From assembly GCA_002698965.1 (NCBI GenBank), contig PAAT01000171.1, positions 1 to 46,517 of the forward strand: DNA of 46,517 nucleotides, given 5' to 3'. This document shows positions 9,228 to 18,488 of the stretch, piece after piece. Below the pieces are notes generated by a model. The model had not been told where the DNA came from and searched no databases. It saw nothing but the letters and a program-made list of their open reading frames with translations. Position 1 is the stretch's first letter; every line of letters starts with the position of its first letter. This stretch comes from Rhodopirellula sp. GTDB lineage: Bacteria > Planctomycetota > Planctomycetia > Pirellulales > Pirellulaceae. The position numbers and the translations under genes are program-made.

Positions 9228-9845
9228 ATGATTAAATTTGTAACAGGCAGACTCCTCGAAGTTTATGAGGAATCTGTGATTATCGAAGTTGGTGCCTTTC
9301 AGTTTGAAGTGCTGGTGCCGGACTTTGTCAGACGAAACCTGCAATCGATGTCAGGGGAAGATGTCGGGCTGCATACCGTTTTTTATATGGATGGAAATCC
9401 TCAAGGAAAAATGACTCCAAGGATGGTCGGTTTTCTAAATAAGACGGAATTGGAATTTTTTGAATTGTTTTGTAGTGTAGATGGCGTCGGAGTTAAAAAA
9501 GCGTTGCGGGCCATGGTGAGGCCAGTGAGAGAAATTGCTCAGGTGATCGAAGACCAGGATGTCAAAGGACTCACCGTTCTACCGGGAGTTGGCCCGGCAA
9601 TGTCAGAACGGATCATTGCTCGTTTGCGACGTAAGATGGCCAAGTTTGCTCTGTTGGTTACTCGCGACACTGCTGCAGCGGCTGAAATTGAACCCGACAT
9701 TGTTGAACAGACGCATGCGATCTTACGCAATTTAGGACATACCGAATCAGATGCCCGCCATTTGGTCGAACGAGCTATTGCTACTGGTGAGAAGTTTAAA
9801 GACGTGGAGTCTTTGATCAATGCGGTTTATCACAGTTCACGCTAA
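9228..9845 (+). CDS. ruvA: Holliday junction DNA-binding protein RuvA
   Basis: RuvA binds four-way junctions and loads RuvB. The 205-residue protein has an N-terminal OB-fold (about 1-65), tandem helix-hairpin-helix segments ([13 protein letters not shown] at about 83-95 and [12 protein letters not shown] at about 118-129) and a C-terminal three-helix domain (about 155-200) that would contact RuvB. The length matches the family. The gene ends 9 bp before the end of the convergent cysS. Confidence 0.93.
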   Translation: MIKFVTGRLLEVYEESVIIEVGAFQFEVLVPDFVRRNLQSMSGEDVGLHTVFYMDGNPQGKMTPRMVGFLNKTELEFFELFCSVDGVGVKKALRAMVRPVREIAQVIEDQDVKGLTVLPGVGPAMSERIIARLRRKMAKFALLVTRDTAAAAEIEPDIVEQTHAILRNLGHTESDARHLVERAIATGEKFKDVESLINAVYHSSR

Positions 9846-9854
9846 CGTGTGACT

Positions 9855-11390
9855 TTAACCCACACGCCATCCTGTACCATCTTTACGATCTTCGATGGTG
9901 ATCCCGAGTTCAGACAGACCATCTCGGATACGGTCGGCAATTTCGAAATTTTTGTTGGCACGCGCTTCCGCGCGTAATGCAATCATTAGTTCCATAAGCT
10001 GACCGGTCAATTCATCACTTCCCGCACTATCCACAGAAGGCGCGGAAAAGATTCCCAGAATCGCACTGAGGTTACGTAATGTTTTTACAGCCGCAGTGAG
10101 GGCAACCTGTTGCTCGTCAGAACAAGACTGTTCGAGATCGTTTTGGTCAGCAAATCGGTTGATGGTTCGCACGAGATCAAACAGGTCACTGGTCGCTCCA
10201 CCGGTGTTAAAGTCGTCATCCATGTGGTTTAGATAACTTTGACGATGGGCGTTTATCTGCTGCACGAATTCGCTATCGTTGTTGCTTTCGCTGTGGTCTT
10301 CTCGTAGCGGAGCTGGAGTCAGGTCGTAGAAGCAATTCCCTGTAAGGCGTTTGTAACGTTCAAATAGTCGATAGAAAGACTCTAACGCGGTTCCGGCCTC
10401 TTGTAAGCCTTCTTCGCTGAAGACAATGGTACTTCGGTAATGCGTACGCAGTAGAAAGAAGCGGATACGTTCGCCTCCATGGGTTTCGATCAGGTCAGCC
10501 AGTCCCCCAGCTCCTTTACTACGACTGATCTTTGTTTCCACGGTGGCCTGTGTTTCACTGTCGTCGTCTTGCCGATCGCTTCGTCCGCCGACTTTTCCGG
10601 AGGCACCACCAGCGCGCATGAGCCCATTGTGCATCCAGTACTTCACTAAAGGTTTCCCATGACAGCATTCACTTTGAGCGAGTTCGTTTTCGTGGTGTGG
10701 AAAGACAAGGTCAAGTCCGCCGCCGTGGATCTCAAACGATTCACCAAGGATACGACGACTCATTGCTGAACATTCGATATGCCAACCGGGTCGTCCTTTG
10801 CCCCAGGGGCTATCCCAGCTCGGTTCATCATCTTTAGCGGACTTCCATAAGGCAAAGTCACTGGCAGACTTCTTGCGAGATGCTGCTTCACCTCCTTCAC
10901 CCTGCGCAGCGGCCGCAGTGCGATTGCTGAGTTTGCCATAATCCTGATCGGCATTGACATCAAAGAAGACATCGCCGTCGACCGCGTATGCGAATCCTTT
11001 GTCGATCAGGTCTTGTGTAAATTGGATGATTTCTCCCATGCTTTCGGTTGCCTTGGGCATGTGATCAATCTGATCAACACCGAGTGATGCCAGATTGCTG
11101 AGGTAATCGTCAGTCATTTCCTCGGCAATGGCATCCATTGGAATCCCGCGTTCCCGAGACTTCATGATCAGTTTGTCATCCACGTCAGTAATATTCACGA
11201 CCAAGGTGACTTCGTACCCGCTATAGGTTAGGTAGCGTTTAATGGTGTCAAAGATAATAGGACCAACCATATGCCCGATGTGACTTTTGTCATAAACGGT
11301 GGGGCCACAAAGATAGATCCCGACCTTCCCTTCTTCCAGAGGTTGAAAATCTTCTTTCTGTTTTGACAGGGTGTTGTATACGCGAATCAT
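9855..11390 (-). CDS. cysS: Cysteinyl-tRNA synthetase with an insertion before the KMSKS loop
   Basis: CysS charges tRNA-Cys. The class I signature is SHIGH (36-40) and the zinc ligands fit Cys28, Cys207, His232 and Glu236. The KMSKS loop reads KISRS (287-291). Compared with the E. coli enzyme as I remember it, about 25 hydrophilic residues (261-285), rich in Gly, Asp, Ser and Gln, are inserted between HNGLMRA and KISRS. A second low-complexity Ala/Gly patch lies at 159-170. The gene follows ispF by 65 bp on the same strand. The enzyme call is firm; the loop insertion is notable because the loop moves during catalysis. Confidence 0.95.
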   Translation of the reverse strand: MIRVYNTLSKQKEDFQPLEEGKVGIYLCGPTVYDKSHIGHMVGPIIFDTIKRYLTYSGYEVTLVVNITDVDDKLIMKSRERGIPMDAIAEEMTDDYLSNLASLGVDQIDHMPKATESMGEIIQFTQDLIDKGFAYAVDGDVFFDVNADQDYGKLSNRTAAAAQGEGGEAASRKKSASDFALWKSAKDDEPSWDSPWGKGRPGWHIECSAMSRRILGESFEIHGGGLDLVFPHHENELAQSECCHGKPLVKYWMHNGLMRAGGASGKVGGRSDRQDDDSETQATVETKISRSKGAGGLADLIETHGGERIRFFLLRTHYRSTIVFSEEGLQEAGTALESFYRLFERYKRLTGNCFYDLTPAPLREDHSESNNDSEFVQQINAHRQSYLNHMDDDFNTGGATSDLFDLVRTINRFADQNDLEQSCSDEQQVALTAAVKTLRNLSAILGIFSAPSVDSAGSDELTGQLMELMIALRAEARANKNFEIADRIRDGLSELGITIEDRKDGTGWRVG

Positions 11391-11455
11391 TAATAATTGT
11401 AGAACGTTGATTAAGGGTCAGCGGCCCGGCGTGTTAGCTAGACCGGGGCCGAGTG

Positions 11456-11959
11456 TTAGTTACTAATAGGAACCTTGTGCAGTAAGGCTACGCATTCCGC
11501 CACGATTGCCTCGCAGCGTCCGACAGGACCGACTTTTTCACCAGTCTTGCCTTTCACAAAGACTTGGCCTTCTTTCAGCCCTAGTGTTTGTTGGATGCAT
11601 TGAATCATGGTATCTCTATAAGGACTGATTTTAGGCTGAGTTGCAAAAATCACACAATCTAGATTTATGATTTTCCAGCCAGACTCAAGTATTTTTGCGT
11701 GTGCCAAACGGAGCATTTCCTGAGAACATCGGTTTTTGTTATCATCGGCCGTGTTGGGGAATAGCGTTCCAATATCACCAAGACATGCTGCCCCGAGAAT
11801 AGCATCGGTGATGGCGTGGAGTAGCACATCAGCATCGCTGTGTCCAATCAGGTGAAAACCACAATCGATTGTAATTCCTCCTAATTTCATCGGGCCACCT
11901 TCGCCAAGCCGGTGGGTATCGTGGCCAAGGCCAATTCGAATTGAAGGCAAGTCAGACAT
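11456..11959 (-). CDS. ispF: 2-C-methyl-D-erythritol 2,4-cyclodiphosphate synthase
   Basis: IspF catalyses the cyclisation step of the MEP isoprenoid pathway. The 167-residue protein has the metal-binding residues Asp14 and His16 (GHDTH) and His48, the HSDAD segment at 40-44, and the C-terminal GKTGEKVGPVGRCEAI motif that binds the nucleotide. It is 86 bp downstream of the EboF-like gene and 65 bp upstream of cysS. Its place directly after a UbiA-type prenyltransferase cluster fits a supply of prenyl precursors, but that link is inference. Confidence 0.95.
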   Translation of the reverse strand: MSDLPSIRIGLGHDTHRLGEGGPMKLGGITIDCGFHLIGHSDADVLLHAITDAILGAACLGDIGTLFPNTADDNKNRCSQEMLRLAHAKILESGWKIINLDCVIFATQPKISPYRDTMIQCIQQTLGLKEGQVFVKGKTGEKVGPVGRCEAIVAECVALLHKVPISN

Positions 11960-12045
11960 GTTTCTTATGTGATTTTTATAACAAGTGTAAATTGAAAAGT
12001 AGTAAATGGTCAGGACATTTCATCATAGTGCAAACCCTGTCGATG

Positions 12046-13377
12046 TCATGAATGGTGTGCACTACTAACGGCGTTTACCAAGTGTTCGCACAATTCAATG
12101 TCCATCCAGTTACGACCTTCAAGGATTGATGAAGAGTTGGAGACGATGATGCCTTGTTGAGTCTCGTCGGTGACAGGAGCTCCGTGAGACCCTTTGATAA
12201 GGCTTGCGTCCAGAGGGATACTCTTGGTTTCCATATCAAAGTGTAATTCGACAGGGTCATATCCTGGTTTGCGATGAATGTCGACAGTCCGAGCGAATCT
12301 TGGAGCCTTAGCATCGTCGAGCCACCAATAGTAAGCCTGCCAACTGTTGGAAGTGGAGACCAAAATGACATCCCCACTTCGTTCGTGATTAAGGCCATAC
12401 TTTGAACGTTCCTCACCGACGAGTATTTCCTCGATTCCATTCTGCCCATCGAACATATGCTGAACCTTTTGGATCGTTTCCTGACAGCGATTTTTTATGA
12501 AGATGTGACTAAACTGATGATCGACCAGAGCCCAGGCCGGGGAATCGAGGTCTAGGTGTTCGCCGTCTTCTTGCAATGAAACATTAAGTAGTCCGGCTTC
12601 TCGTAAGAGGCGGTTGGGATAAGTTACGTGATCAACCTCATTAATGACATATTCACTGGCGACAATCCAAACCACATTATTGTTCCCGAGTGATTCATCT
12701 ATACCTTGGATCATTTCCCCCAACGCTTTGTCAAGTTCTGCCACGGACTGTAGTGCGGCCGAGCTATTTGGTCCTAGTTTTTGGGCCGCATAGTCGAGAT
12801 GTGGAATATAGATATATGAGAAATGAGGCTTAAAATCTGAAATCGCTTTTACAGCACTTTCAAGAATCCACTGAGACGATTTGATGTTAGCCAATGGTCC
12901 CCAGAAATGCTGTAAGGGGAAGTGCCCAATTGATTCGAGTAAGTCACCGTAGTATTCCTGTGGTTGCGTATAACACCACAAAGACTCTGAGCCATCAGGG
13001 TTATGAACCGGTTTAGGCATGCAGATGTAGTCCGCTCCGCTTCCTTTACTAAGCATTGGAAACCAAGCCAGTGATTTGATGTCAGCAGAGATTTCATGGA
13101 GTAAATCCCAGATCTGTGGAGCTTCGATCTTATCATTCCAGGCTGTCCACATTTCAATTTCTTTTTCATCTCGCCAGTAAAAGCCGTTGGCAATCACTCC
13201 GTGTTCAGAGGGGAGTTTACCGGTTAGCATGCTGGCTTGAGCGGGCCAGGTTACACCAGGAAAACTGGTAGTTAACCGTTGCTGTGAACCGTTAGAAACT
13301 AATGCCTGAAGGTTTGGCATTTGGGTAAGGTCCTGTTGCCGTAAACCGGGAATGGTGCAATAGATGAAGTGTTTCAT
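12046..13377 (-). CDS. EboF-like alkaline-phosphatase-superfamily protein
   Basis: The 443-residue protein has the type I phosphodiesterase/nucleotide pyrophosphatase fold. Thr43 in FPGVTWPAQ is in the nucleophile position, followed by LTGKLPSEHGV. Phrases such as PHLDYAAQKLGP, YPNRLLREAGLL, VDIHRKPGYDPVEL and PLDASLIKGSHG match what I recall of the EboF family. Several canonical metal ligands are changed: the N-terminal Asp-Gly motif reads IPGLR, and the usual Ser-Asp-His-Gly reads SEYV. It has no obvious signal peptide and would be cytosolic. It follows the UbiA gene by 35 bp. The substrate is unknown, and catalytic activity is uncertain. Confidence 0.8.
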   Translation of the reverse strand: MKHFIYCTIPGLRQQDLTQMPNLQALVSNGSQQRLTTSFPGVTWPAQASMLTGKLPSEHGVIANGFYWRDEKEIEMWTAWNDKIEAPQIWDLLHEISADIKSLAWFPMLSKGSGADYICMPKPVHNPDGSESLWCYTQPQEYYGDLLESIGHFPLQHFWGPLANIKSSQWILESAVKAISDFKPHFSYIYIPHLDYAAQKLGPNSSAALQSVAELDKALGEMIQGIDESLGNNNVVWIVASEYVINEVDHVTYPNRLLREAGLLNVSLQEDGEHLDLDSPAWALVDHQFSHIFIKNRCQETIQKVQHMFDGQNGIEEILVGEERSKYGLNHERSGDVILVSTSNSWQAYYWWLDDAKAPRFARTVDIHRKPGYDPVELHFDMETKSIPLDASLIKGSHGAPVTDETQQGIIVSNSSSILEGRNWMDIELCEHLVNAVSSAHHS

Positions 13378-13412
13378 AGTCTGAGTATTTAATAAGTGAA
13401 ATTTGTGGGTGA

Positions 13413-14408
13413 TTATGTAGCTCGAATCTTTTTTCCGATGATCAGCATTGGAATTAGTAATGCCAGTGTAACAATAGCAAGAGTACGATCGCTAACAATC
13501 AGTACAACGGATGCATCAAGAAAGATCAGCGATTTAAGGCAACCAACGACACCCGCCTGAACTTTGGCGGGTACGGGATCAGCGACGGCCAACACACAAC
13601 GATAGAGTGTGAGCATGCCAAGCAGTCCGATGAGTGTGGCGGCCGTATCCTTGTCTAAACGGAGGTGCTCGGGATGCGGGACAAAACGGGGAAACATTGC
13701 CAGACCGTAGAGACCTGCACACATGATTAACACACCGAAGGCAAGTAGCCAACGACTGCTTACCTTGGCTTCTGTTCTGGCAAACCAGGTAAGTCCGGCA
13801 ACGAAAATGCCGATACTTCCAGCAATGATCAGATGGTGTTGAGAAAATCCCATCAACACAGCTGAGTTAGACTGAGCGAGACTCATTCCAAGCAGGATAT
13901 TGAATGTCCGACAGGCACCCATCGCAATGGGCGCGATGGGAGTCTGTTTTAGAATCCAGTCATACAAAACGACACTTATGGCTACAGCAAAAGCAATGAT
14001 GACGCCATTTTTCCCAGCGGCCAGACTGCAGAGGATTCCAAAGATGAGTAGGCTCCAACCTAATTTCTGAGCGGCTGCTAGTGAAATCTGTCCCTCTGGT
14101 ATTGGTCGGTTTTGCCGTTCGGCCCTATCTCTTTCTACATCGAAGACGTCATTGAGAACCATGCCGGCACTATATAGACCGAATGTGGAAGCGAGTAAGG
14201 CGACGAGAATAACAAGGTCGTCTGTGGTGAGTCCGATAACACCGGTATCTGCCTGCACCACGAGAAATCCCATCAGGATGTTGGCAAAAGCGGTGAAGAC
14301 GTTGCCGATCCTCATAAGTTTCATATAGGCCATCAAATTATTTTTCGAGCTCTTTGTGGCATTTGTACCATTGGTGGACGGCAAATCTGTCGATTCAGTA
14401 TGACTCAT
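13413..14408 (-). CDS. eboC: UbiA-family prenyltransferase, EboC-like
   Basis: UbiA-family enzymes are integral membrane prenyltransferases. The 331-residue protein has about eight hydrophobic segments. It carries the first Asp-rich motif NDVFDVERDRAERQNRPIP (86-104), the diphosphate/Mg site. A hydrophilic N-terminus of about 25 residues precedes the first helix. The start overlaps the upstream permease stop by 4 nt (ATGA), so the two are translationally coupled. The flanking EboB-like and EboF-like genes support the EboC assignment over a menaquinone or ubiquinone enzyme. The prenyl acceptor is unknown. Confidence 0.82.
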   Translation of the reverse strand: MSHTESTDLPSTNGTNATKSSKNNLMAYMKLMRIGNVFTAFANILMGFLVVQADTGVIGLTTDDLVILVALLASTFGLYSAGMVLNDVFDVERDRAERQNRPIPEGQISLAAAQKLGWSLLIFGILCSLAAGKNGVIIAFAVAISVVLYDWILKQTPIAPIAMGACRTFNILLGMSLAQSNSAVLMGFSQHHLIIAGSIGIFVAGLTWFARTEAKVSSRWLLAFGVLIMCAGLYGLAMFPRFVPHPEHLRLDKDTAATLIGLLGMLTLYRCVLAVADPVPAKVQAGVVGCLKSLIFLDASVVLIVSDRTLAIVTLALLIPMLIIGKKIRAT

Positions 14409-15262
14409 GAACTGGCACTCCTGTAACTTTTTAATGCCCGCACAAAGACACGTCGGCTAAAGAGAAAGCATAGTAAGGTTGCCAGCACCGCAAAGCTAGC
14501 TAATTGCCACATTTGTGAAGTCATGGTGTTCAATGGTCTAGCCATGATACGAGCCGGGATGTTGACCACCAGCAAGACCGGGATCAGAAATGTAAAGAAC
14601 GCCCAGAGTGCGATACCCCAGCCAACTTGATAGATTTCCATCGGGTAACGTGAGAAGTTGGTGATGTAAAACCAGAAGTTGTATAGCGTTTGGTTTCTCC
14701 CGAGCCAGACGCTGGTCGATGCAAGTGTGATCATCACGCTGTACATGATGATGGTTCCACAGGCGATATAGAACGGGTACATCAGGATGGCTCGCCAATC
14801 CAGAACTAACGGCGATTCGATTCTCGTGGTCAGTTGGTAAAGGCTGTAGGAGAGCAGGATGATTCCCATAAACAAGTTTGATAAAGCGGCCCAGTCGACG
14901 CGGGGAAATGAGATGACAAATTGGGTATCGATAGGTTTGAGCAGGGCAAAGTCCAGATTTCCCGAACGAATCAGTTCACTAAACTGCTGAGCGTTTGGCA
15001 TGAAAAAAGTTTGTACCAGACTGTTGATAATCCAGGTCGTTGCCAAAAATACAAAAAATTCGTCTCTTCCCCATCCCGTCCCTTTACCGATTGAATCGGT
15101 GTATTGGAAAACAATCAGGTAGAAACCAATATTCATGACGGTCCAGGAAATTGTGGAGATGCATTGCAGAATGAAGTTAGTCCGAAACGACATGTCTCTA
15201 ACGAGGCTATTGCGTGCAAATGTCAGGAAGACATTCAGATAGGACGGTCGATAGCCAGACAC
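14405..15262 (-). CDS. ABC-2 type permease (PF06182-like), second subunit
   Basis: This 285-residue membrane protein has about six predicted helices and resembles the ABC-2 membrane_6 (DUF990) family, which forms exporters with a partner permease and an ATPase. The open frame reaches 15370, but I choose the GTG at 15262. It follows the stop of the upstream permease by 2 nt and has GGAGG 7 nt before it. The longer form would overlap the upstream gene by over 100 bp. The motif SGNLDFALLKPI is characteristic of the family. The substrate is unknown. Confidence 0.85.
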   Translation of the reverse strand: MSGYRPSYLNVFLTFARNSLVRDMSFRTNFILQCISTISWTVMNIGFYLIVFQYTDSIGKGTGWGRDEFFVFLATTWIINSLVQTFFMPNAQQFSELIRSGNLDFALLKPIDTQFVISFPRVDWAALSNLFMGIILLSYSLYQLTTRIESPLVLDWRAILMYPFYIACGTIIMYSVMITLASTSVWLGRNQTLYNFWFYITNFSRYPMEIYQVGWGIALWAFFTFLIPVLLVVNIPARIMARPLNTMTSQMWQLASFAVLATLLCFLFSRRVFVRALKSYRSASS

Positions 15263-15264
15263 GG

Positions 15265-16113
15265 TTAGCCTCCGAATCCACTGTAGCGATGGATGCCACG
15301 GTTCAGCATAACACGTGCGATGATGATAAAGACGGTTAACCAACAAGCTTCCACCGCCAGTCCCATCCAAACCTGATCCGGAGGGATGGTCCCAAGAAAA
15401 ATCGCAGCAGGATAATAAGCGAGGTATTGAAAAGGCAGCAAATTTACGAATTGTGATGCCCAGTCCGGTAACAGGTCGAGTGGAAACATGTGGCCGGACA
15501 GGAAGAAGTTCAGCAGATTGTAGACGAAGACTAGCGATGTGACTTCTAAGAACCAGAAGGAGACGAGTCCCAGACTGGCTTCAATGAAGAAACCAAGTAG
15601 AAATCCCATCACCAGAGAAAGAAAATAAGCACATAGGATCGACGCTTCCGGCCAACCGCTCTCGAAAAATCCGCGACAGAAGAAAAAGACAAACGCAAAC
15701 GGTATGAGTGCAATTACATAGTAGCAGAGTTTGTGTGCGACTCGGGTAAGCAATAGGAAACCGATGAGGTCGATTGGTTGGATGAGATATTTTTTGATTT
15801 CCCCGTCACGCACCTGCAATGCAATTCCACTACAGAGTCCCGGCATACTTGAGAATGCCCGGCTGATCATTGTGAGCATGAAGTAGGCAACGACGCCCTT
15901 TTTCGTATAGGCCTCGATCTGGCTTTTGCCAGATGCAGCAAAAATGGCATACCAAAGAAATACCTGAGTGATGATCGGAAGAAATCTCATCAGCGTCCCC
16001 AAAGCAAAGTCGCCTCGGTAGACGAATCGTTCCTCTAGTGAAATCTTTAGAATGGTCCACCAGGTTTTAAAGCGAGAACCATGATAAGGCTGATGAGAGG
16101 TGACGGTTGCCAT
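15265..16113 (-). CDS. ABC-2 type permease (PF06182-like), first subunit
   Basis: This 282-residue protein has about six hydrophobic segments and the family phrase VRDGEIKKYLIQPID, a cytoplasmic loop shared with its neighbour permease. With that permease and the upstream ATPase it would form a complete exporter in the inner membrane. Its ATG overlaps the ATPase stop by one nucleotide (TAATG), so the three genes are tightly coupled. The cargo is not predictable from sequence. The ebo-type context suggests a prenylated or lipophilic small molecule, as inference. Confidence 0.86.
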   Translation of the reverse strand: MATVTSHQPYHGSRFKTWWTILKISLEERFVYRGDFALGTLMRFLPIITQVFLWYAIFAASGKSQIEAYTKKGVVAYFMLTMISRAFSSMPGLCSGIALQVRDGEIKKYLIQPIDLIGFLLLTRVAHKLCYYVIALIPFAFVFFFCRGFFESGWPEASILCAYFLSLVMGFLLGFFIEASLGLVSFWFLEVTSLVFVYNLLNFFLSGHMFPLDLLPDWASQFVNLLPFQYLAYYPAAIFLGTIPPDQVWMGLAVEACWLTVFIIIARVMLNRGIHRYSGFGG

Positions 16114-17144
16114 TACGAAACCTCGTCCGGAAATGGTTCTTCTTCAGAGGCTTTAGAAACCCGGGCAAAGACGTCGGCAATGACGTCTTCGAGTGGAGGT
16201 TCTTCAACGATGAGATCGTCAATGTCATGGGCATCAAGAATAGCCGTCAGCATGGCAGGTACATCATCACGTGTAACTTCGAGAGTGACGCGTGGTGCTT
16301 CGTGTTTTACAAGATCCCCAAAATGTTTGAGTGATTCCAGCAACGCATCGGTGATGGGATTGGCAAATTGGAGCGTTACCAGCTTGCGATTGGTTGTTTC
16401 GTCAATGATGCCGGAAAGCGATCCGTCGTACTGAATGCGACCGTCAGCAATGATCACGACCCGTTTACATAATGCCGCCACGTCTTTCATGTAGTGGCTG
16501 GTTAACAGAATCGTGATCTTTCGTTTTTCCTGGTAGTACTTCAGGAATTGCTGGATGTTGTGTTGTGCGACCACATCGAGACCGATGGTGGGTTCATCCA
16601 GAAACAGAACTTCGGGACTGTGGAGCAGGGCAGCGGTGAGTTCCATCTTCATTCGTTCACCCAGCGATAATTCTCGCACCGGCTGGCTTAGTAATTCACG
16701 TAATCCAAGTAGGTCCGACAATTCATCGAGTGTATTCTGGAATTGCTTCGTATCGATTCCATAGATTTGCTGGTGGAGTCGGAAAGATTCCTGAGCGGGT
16801 AGATCCCACCAGAGTTGGTTTTTCTGTCCCATCACGAGCGCGAACCGTCGGCGATAGTCGTTCTCGCGTTCCCAGGGAGTGTAGCCCATTACACTGGCCG
16901 TACCTGAGGTAGGATGAATCACGCCTGAAAGCAGTTTTAGAGTGGTCGTTTTGCCGGCACCATTAGGCCCCAGAAAAGCGACGAACTCGCCCTGTTCCAC
17001 TTGAAGATTAATTCCCTTGACGGCCTGGACGTCTTTGTGTGTACGTTTAAAGAGACCTTTGATTGACGCGCGCAAACCCTCCTTCTTCTGATAGACACGG
17101 TAGGTCTTTTGCAGGTTGTGTAGTTCAATCAAAGCCATAGGCAT
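16113..17144 (-). CDS. ABC transporter ATP-binding protein
   Basis: The 343-residue ATPase powers the two permeases that follow. It shows Walker A GPNGAGKTT (59-67), Q-loop near VMGQKNQLWW, signature LSLGE (158-162), Walker B LFLDEPT (179-185) and the H-loop LLTSHYM. A C-terminal extension of about 100 residues contains a small regulatory-like domain ending in an acidic tail. An ATG at 17138 is an alternative start. The EboB-like gene ends 72 bp upstream. Confidence 0.92.
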   Translation of the reverse strand: MPMALIELHNLQKTYRVYQKKEGLRASIKGLFKRTHKDVQAVKGINLQVEQGEFVAFLGPNGAGKTTTLKLLSGVIHPTSGTASVMGYTPWERENDYRRRFALVMGQKNQLWWDLPAQESFRLHQQIYGIDTKQFQNTLDELSDLLGLRELLSQPVRELSLGERMKMELTAALLHSPEVLFLDEPTIGLDVVAQHNIQQFLKYYQEKRKITILLTSHYMKDVAALCKRVVIIADGRIQYDGSLSGIIDETTNRKLVTLQFANPITDALLESLKHFGDLVKHEAPRVTLEVTRDDVPAMLTAILDAHDIDDLIVEEPPLEDVIADVFARVSKASEEEPFPDEVS

Positions 17145-17216
17145 TGATTATAGAGACCATTCAGGGAGAGCGTGAGTACTCAAACTTTCGGGAAGTACGA
17201 TATCTTCCCTAATGGT

Positions 17217-18029
17217 TTACTCGGGGTGAGTGAACGTGAAGTTCTGACTCTGACTAAAGAACGCGATAGGGTTGTCATAAACAACCTGACGAATCAGTGC
17301 TTCGCTATGACCGCGGCGTCGCATTTCCAGAATTAAGTCTGGAACCGCTGTCGGCTTACTTGGCCCCCAGTCACCGGCTGAATTAACCAATAGGCGTTCC
17401 GCGCCACACAATTCGATAATGTCAGCGGCTCGTTGAGGAGTACACTTTGTGACAGGGGAGAGAGTCATTCCCGCCCAGAATCCGCGTTCCAGCACTTCTT
17501 TTGCGGTGTGTTCTTCAACATGATCGACCAGCACGCGGGAAGGATCAACTCGGGAGTCCGCAGTGAGCATGTCCAGAATCATGCGGGTTCCCTGGTATTT
17601 GTCTGCCAGATGAGGCGTGTGGATCAGGATTTGTTGGTTATATTCAATCGCCAATTCCATGTGCTCAAGAAAAATGGTCGATTCGTTCTTGGTGTTTTTA
17701 TTGAGTCCGATTTCTCCGATGCCAAGTACGTTCGGCTTATCCAGGAATTCCGGGATCATTTTGATTACTTCGCGTGAAAGCTCGACATTTTCGGCTTCCT
17801 TGGCATTGATGCACAGCCACGTGTAATGTTGGATACCGTACTGGGCAGCACGTTTAGGTTCGAAGTCAGTTAGTTGACGGAAGTAATCCCGAAAACTATC
17901 GACACTTCCCCGGTCAAACCCGGCCCAAAACGCTGGTTCGCTCATGCCGACACACCCCATCTTCGCCAAGGTTTCATAGTCATCCGTCGTTCGGGAAACC
18001 ATATGGATGTGAGGATCGAAGTAGTACAT
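17217..18029 (-). CDS. eboB: TatD-like metal-dependent hydrolase, EboB-like
   Basis: The 270-residue amidohydrolase-fold protein has the metal-binding HxH (His7, His9 in DPHIHM), Glu106 (GIGEIGLN), His137 (LIHTPH), His170 (VDHVEEH) and Asp220 (NSAGDWG). The start MYYFDPHIHMVSRTTDDYE and the phrase EPAFWAGF match what I recall of EboB and not DNase-type TatD. EboB belongs to a conserved gene set first noticed in cyanobacteria and algal plastids and linked to scytonemin export. Here it precedes the ABC exporter and the eboC-like gene. Its substrate is unknown. Confidence 0.85.
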   Translation of the reverse strand: MYYFDPHIHMVSRTTDDYETLAKMGCVGMSEPAFWAGFDRGSVDSFRDYFRQLTDFEPKRAAQYGIQHYTWLCINAKEAENVELSREVIKMIPEFLDKPNVLGIGEIGLNKNTKNESTIFLEHMELAIEYNQQILIHTPHLADKYQGTRMILDMLTADSRVDPSRVLVDHVEEHTAKEVLERGFWAGMTLSPVTKCTPQRAADIIELCGAERLLVNSAGDWGPSKPTAVPDLILEMRRRGHSEALIRQVVYDNPIAFFSQSQNFTFTHPE

Positions 18030-18077
18030 GTCAGATTCCGAGTTGTAAATAGTTTGAAAGGGAGCCAGCTGTTTAGA

Positions 18078-18335
18078 TTAGAGATTAAATTTTTCTCGCC
18101 AATTGTCTTCAAAGACACGTGAAAACAGCATTTGGATTTGCGAGGCTTTGGATTCGTTGGCATCCTGCAATAGGATCTGTAGTCCTTGCCTGATCAGACT
18201 CATTCGATTGTCTTCATTGACACAGCCCTCGGCGCGTTCAAGCCGATCAAGAGAAGCTGCTAATTCAAGGATTTTCCCTCGAATTTCGAGGTATTCTCGA
18301 TCCAGAACTTCTTGTGAATTCAATGGTATCGACAT
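18078..18335 (-). CDS. Small helical protein of unknown function
   Basis: This 85-residue protein is predicted to be almost entirely helical and charged, with a heptad-like stretch (REYLEIRGKILELAASLDRL). I do not recognise a family. It lies 48 bp upstream of the eboB-like gene and is probably the first gene of that run. It is too short to be the usual EboA and shows no resemblance to it. There is no signal peptide or membrane segment. Confidence 0.7.
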   Translation of the reverse strand: MSIPLNSQEVLDREYLEIRGKILELAASLDRLERAEGCVNEDNRMSLIRQGLQILLQDANESKASQIQMLFSRVFEDNWREKFNL

Positions 18336-18432
18336 AATGCTGTGACGCTTACTCCAGAGATCTGCGTGGGTGATTGCTTATCTATTTAGTTTGTATTTGA
18401 AGGCAACTTAAATCAAGACACTGGCAAGAATA

Positions 18433-18470
18433 AAGCCAGCACCTTTTTAAAAGTGCCGGCTTCGCAGAGT
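18433..18470 (-). terminator. Hairpin terminator after the coiled-coil protein gene
   Basis: The pair 18433-18442 and 18453-18462 forms a 10-bp stem around a 10-nt loop. The only imperfect pair is a G-U wobble when read as minus-strand RNA, and a U-rich stretch follows on that strand. It lies about 20 nt beyond the stop of the 18489-20003 gene. Confidence 0.65.
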
Positions 18471-18488
18471 GGGTGTTTTTAGTGTGAT

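Noticed and set aside
15263..15370. 36-codon N-terminal extension of the second permease
   Set aside because: It overlaps the upstream permease gene, and the GTG at 15262 has GGAGG at ideal spacing.
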